Of a stretch of DNA of 64,000 nucleotides, positions 61,101 through 64,000 are shown piece after piece; within the stretch, counting starts at the first letter, position 1; each line of letters starts with the position of its first letter. Under the pieces are notes generated by a model that saw nothing but the letters and a program-made list of their open reading frames with translations, was not told the DNA's origin and did no database searches. Origin of the DNA: Diatrype stigma (taxonomy: Eukaryota > Ascomycota > Sordariomycetes > Xylariales > Diatrypaceae); contig JAKJXP020000003.1 in the NCBI GenBank assembly GCA_022225965.2, positions 744,001 through 808,000 on the forward strand, written 5' to 3'. The translations under genes were made by a program, and so were the position numbers.

Positions 61101-64000
61101 CTACTCGTCATCCACAAGCCTGCTCTTGTCCCAGGCCTTCTTGGCAGTCGTTTTCAAAGTTTCCAGGTCGCCACTCATCTCGCACATCTGTTTGAATACA
61201 CCATCCTGCTTCTTAATAAGCTCGTAAGGGTGCGCGTATTCGACGACCTCTCCATGGTCTAGAACAAGCACTTTGTCATAATCCGCGATGGTGGCAAGGC
61301 GGTGAGCTATCGTGACGATAGTACTCTTGAGCTCGCGGATCGTGCCCTGAATTTTGGCGTCTGTTGCGTAGTCGATAGACGCTGTGGCTTCATCCATGAC
61401 GAGCACAGTTGGGTTCTTGAGCATTGCACGGGCTAAACACAACAGCTGGCGTTGGCCCTGAGACAAGTTGCTCCCTGACTCTGCGACATGCGATGAGAGG
61501 TCTAAGAAAATATTCTTATTGGTTGCAATTGTTGGGGTCGAAGCCCCTGTTGCTTGTTCACCGTCGCTATCGGAATTGGTAGAGGAGCCAGATGGCAATA
61601 GGCCATGGCCATTGGCAAGTGCGATAGGTGTCCGCGGAGTCTCGTCTGGTCCTATTAGCTGGACTCTACGCAGGGCGGCGAAAATTTCCTCGTTGGTGTA
61701 AATGTTGAAGGGGTCGAGATTTGTCCTGATGGTGCCGGTGAACAACGTCGGATCCTGAGGAACAATAGTGATTGCTTCACGGAGGTCTTGAAGCCCGATC
61801 TGACCAATGTCTATATCATCGATCAAGATCTTGCCACTATCTGCTTCGAGTGCGCGGAAAATAGCCAACGTCAGGGAGCTCTTGCCAGCACCGGTGCGAC
61901 CGACAATGCCGACCTTTTCACGCGGTTCGATCTTGAAGGTGACATTTTTCAGAACGGGGTCTAGTTCCTTTCGGTATCTCGTGGAATATCCGATAAATTC
62001 AACAGCGCCGTTGGCTGGCCAGTTCTGGGGAGGCCGGTTCTCGACAATCGCATCTGCTTCCTGTTCCACATCGAGATACTCTTTGACACGCTCCACCGCG
62101 TTCATGTTTTGTTCGTTGACAGCATACAGCCTGATAAGCCAGAGGATGTTCTCCGAGAAGCTGATGGCGTAACTTAGGGAGAGACCTGCGGAACCAGCAT
62201 CAATCTTACCAATGCTCAGGATTACGAAGACTCCAGCGAAGAAAGCTACGAAATCACCGAGGAAATCTGTCCGGAATGCTAGCCATCTATTAGCGGCCCA
62301 CAAGTAAATGAACGGACGGGCCTGAGTATTAATCTTCGACAGGTTCTCTCTGATGAAGCGCCGCTCATCGCCGTATGCTCGAATAGTAGTGACACCCGAC
62401 AAGGTTTCGCCGAATTGCTGGAATAGAGGACTTCGATTCACGGACTCCAGTCGCTTGAGATCCCGCGATGCTCGTAGGTAGAATATTCCCACAAAGACGT
62501 ATAGCACGGTTATGAAAACAGCCGCAATCAAGAAGCCCGGGGTGACCATTGCGATGAGCACTACAGTGACTATGATGCCTAAAGCGCAGCTCATAACTCC
62601 GACGGCAACGGGTGCTATTTCTTGGTCCACGGCCTCGAGGTCCTTGCTGAACCGATTCATGAGCTGCCCGAGCGGGGTAACGTCGAAGAACTTGAATTTG
62701 GCGCGGCACACGGCAGACATGAGCCGGTCGTGTATCTTGCGGGACGCTGTCAAGGAGCCAAAGAATAACCATATGTCTCGAATAAGAGCGAGGAAGGCGC
62801 TTGCTATGCCAATCAAAGCAAGTACGAGAAGATAGTAGTTGGCATTGACGTCCGGTGCTGTTGTGGCCGAGTACGTGGCGGGCGTCCCGGCATTCTTGAT
62901 GAAATCGAGGACCGGAGTGAATAAGCTGGGGGACGCCAAGAAGCTTATGGATTTCTGTGCAGATGCGGCCACATGGAATCCAGCAACACTTTCCTTCACC
63001 TCGGTGTACTGGTTAGCCCACTGTCGGATCCAGAGATTCGATGCAACGCTGCCAAGTTGCTGGGTGGTAAAGACGAGGATAGTAATGACCCAGAACCACC
63101 AAGAGCCCATAGCGCGGAGGTATAACTTGATCACAGGCCATTTGACAGACCCGGTAGCTTTGGTTTCCTCCATGGCATCCTTTGATTTTGGCTCTTTCTT
63201 AGACAGGGGTTTTCCATTTGCATTACCATTGCCCCCATCGTCGACAAGCGTAGTGCCACTCTCCTCGCCCACGCTAGAGGGAACTCGGGATGGCACTTGA
63301 GACACGTGTGAAGACCCTGGTCGTGACCTGTTCTGTATTTCTTCGCCGAGCTTTCCTGAGGCCATGACTTCCGTTGCCGCTCCTTGAATATCAACTCTGC
63401 CGTTATCCAGTAATACAACATACTCTGAAGATGGTACGCAGAGACTGGTGTTGTGTGTAACGAGTATGCACGTTCGATTCTTCATGAGCGGTCCATTGAC
63501 GCAGTTATTGAAGATCCACTTGGCGGTATGCGAGTCAACAGCGCTGAGACAGTCGTCGAGGAGCAGATGGCGGGAACTCGAGTAAACGGCGCGAGCTAAT
63601 GATATACGCTGCTTTTGGCCACCGGATAGCGAGATACCATTCTCTCCAACCAAAGTCTCATCGCCATTATCTAGAATTTCGAGATCGCGTTCCAAGGCAC
63701 AAGCAACTATGACGTCTTTATATCTCTTCTCATCGTAAGAAGAAGAGAACAAGATGTTCTCCTTGATGTTAGCATTCACCAACCAGGCGGACTGCGCAAC
63801 ATAGGCACAGGTTTCGGTGAGACCAGTTTCTGGATCCGGCCTAACATCCTCACGACTCTGTCCACCTGGAAGATATACATTGCCCTTAGCCAACGTCATC
63901 TCTCCAAGTAGAGCCATGAGCATGGAGGTCTTTCCAGAGCCTGTAGGGCCGCAAATGATGTTCAGCTTCCCAATCTTGAAGTCGATATTCAGATCAAGAA
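61101..64000 (-). CDS. ABCC (MRP-type) ABC transporter, 5' part beyond the window
   Basis: ATP-driven exporter of the multidrug-resistance-protein class. One uninterrupted frame of 965 codons to the stop; the frame continues past the window edge, so the N-terminal TMD0/TMD1 part is missing. NBD1 shows Walker A GPTGSGKTS, signature LSGGQKQR and Walker B HLLLDDC. A linker of about 100 residues rich in Ser/Lys follows, then TMD2 with several hydrophobic helices and the loop GQLMNRFSKDLEAVDQEI. NBD2 shows Walker A GRTGAGKSS, signature LSQGQRQL and Walker B VLVMDEATASID. The C-terminus is KSRLVDDE. Both nucleotide sites look intact. The inner ATG at 63923 is not the start. Confidence 0.95.
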   Translation of the reverse strand, partial: LDLNIDFKIGKLNIICGPTGSGKTSMLMALLGEMTLAKGNVYLPGGQSREDVRPDPETGLTETCAYVAQSAWLVNANIKENILFSSSYDEKRYKDVIVACALERDLEILDNGDETLVGENGISLSGGQKQRISLARAVYSSSRHLLLDDCLSAVDSHTAKWIFNNCVNGPLMKNRTCILVTHNTSLCVPSSEYVVLLDNGRVDIQGAATEVMASGKLGEEIQNRSRPGSSHVSQVPSRVPSSVGEESGTTLVDDGGNGNANGKPLSKKEPKSKDAMEETKATGSVKWPVIKLYLRAMGSWWFWVITILVFTTQQLGSVASNLWIRQWANQYTEVKESVAGFHVAASAQKSISFLASPSLFTPVLDFIKNAGTPATYSATTAPDVNANYYLLVLALIGIASAFLALIRDIWLFFGSLTASRKIHDRLMSAVCRAKFKFFDVTPLGQLMNRFSKDLEAVDQEIAPVAVGVMSCALGIIVTVVLIAMVTPGFLIAAVFITVLYVFVGIFYLRASRDLKRLESVNRSPLFQQFGETLSGVTTIRAYGDERRFIRENLSKINTQARPFIYLWAANRWLAFRTDFLGDFVAFFAGVFVILSIGKIDAGSAGLSLSYAISFSENILWLIRLYAVNEQNMNAVERVKEYLDVEQEADAIVENRPPQNWPANGAVEFIGYSTRYRKELDPVLKNVTFKIEPREKVGIVGRTGAGKSSLTLAIFRALEADSGKILIDDIDIGQIGLQDLREAITIVPQDPTLFTGTIRTNLDPFNIYTNEEIFAALRRVQLIGPDETPRTPIALANGHGLLPSGSSTNSDSDGEQATGASTPTIATNKNIFLDLSSHVAESGSNLSQGQRQLLCLARAMLKNPTVLVMDEATASIDYATDAKIQGTIRELKSTIVTIAHRLATIADYDKVLVLDHGEVVEYAHPYELIKKQDGVFKQMCEMSGDLETLKTTAKKAWDKSRLVDDE

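Overview
The window looks like genomic DNA of a filamentous ascomycete (Pezizomycotina, probably a Sordariomycete). Evidence: protein genes split by short spliceosomal introns with fungal branch points (CTAAC-like), a fungal alpha-aminoadipate lysine gene, TACC/ACCT-rich intergenic DNA, and one very AT-rich block that has lost CpA/TpG but kept CpG, the signature of repeat-induced point mutation (RIP). The species cannot be named from sequence alone.

Left arm (1-17.6 kb): uracil phosphoribosyltransferase (FUR1 type, +), transcription elongation factor Elf1 (-), a URC1-type GTP cyclohydrolase II-like uracil catabolism gene with 18 introns (+), an unrecognised His/Ser-rich small protein (+), a 449-bp TA-flanked MITE, ribosomal protein eS1 (+), a Rab18-like GTPase with an altered G4 motif (+), and a mitochondrial ABHD11-type alpha/beta hydrolase (-).

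Middle (17.66-43.47 kb): a 25.8-kb AT-rich island bounded by matching 36-bp inverted repeats (35/36). Within it I can resolve a 1335-bp non-autonomous TIR element with a perfect 8-bp target duplication, a 7.5-kb Ty3/gypsy chromovirus with LTRs and a 5-bp target duplication, a decayed Helitron-type Rep/helicase reading frame, two colinear long direct repeats mutated to different degrees, tandem arrays, and a small unmutated module made of two 140-bp repeats around a tRNA-like block. I see no intact gene in it.

Right arm (43.5-64 kb): homocitrate synthase with a GC-AG intron and an upstream cross-pathway-control site (+), the R-SNARE Ykt6 (-), a single-pass Cys-rich membrane protein (+), a TPMT-family methyltransferase (-), an SDR oxidoreductase (+), an HSL-type alpha/beta hydrolase (+), an OPT oligopeptide transporter (-), and the C-terminal two thirds of an ABCC (MRP-type) transporter running off the window edge (-).

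Functionally, the first three genes place uracil salvage and uracil breakdown within 7 kb. The last five may be a loose metabolite-handling neighbourhood, but there is no core biosynthetic enzyme. The rest are unlinked housekeeping genes. Exon boundaries were read by eye from splice consensus and reading phase; every multi-exon model given here closes in frame.
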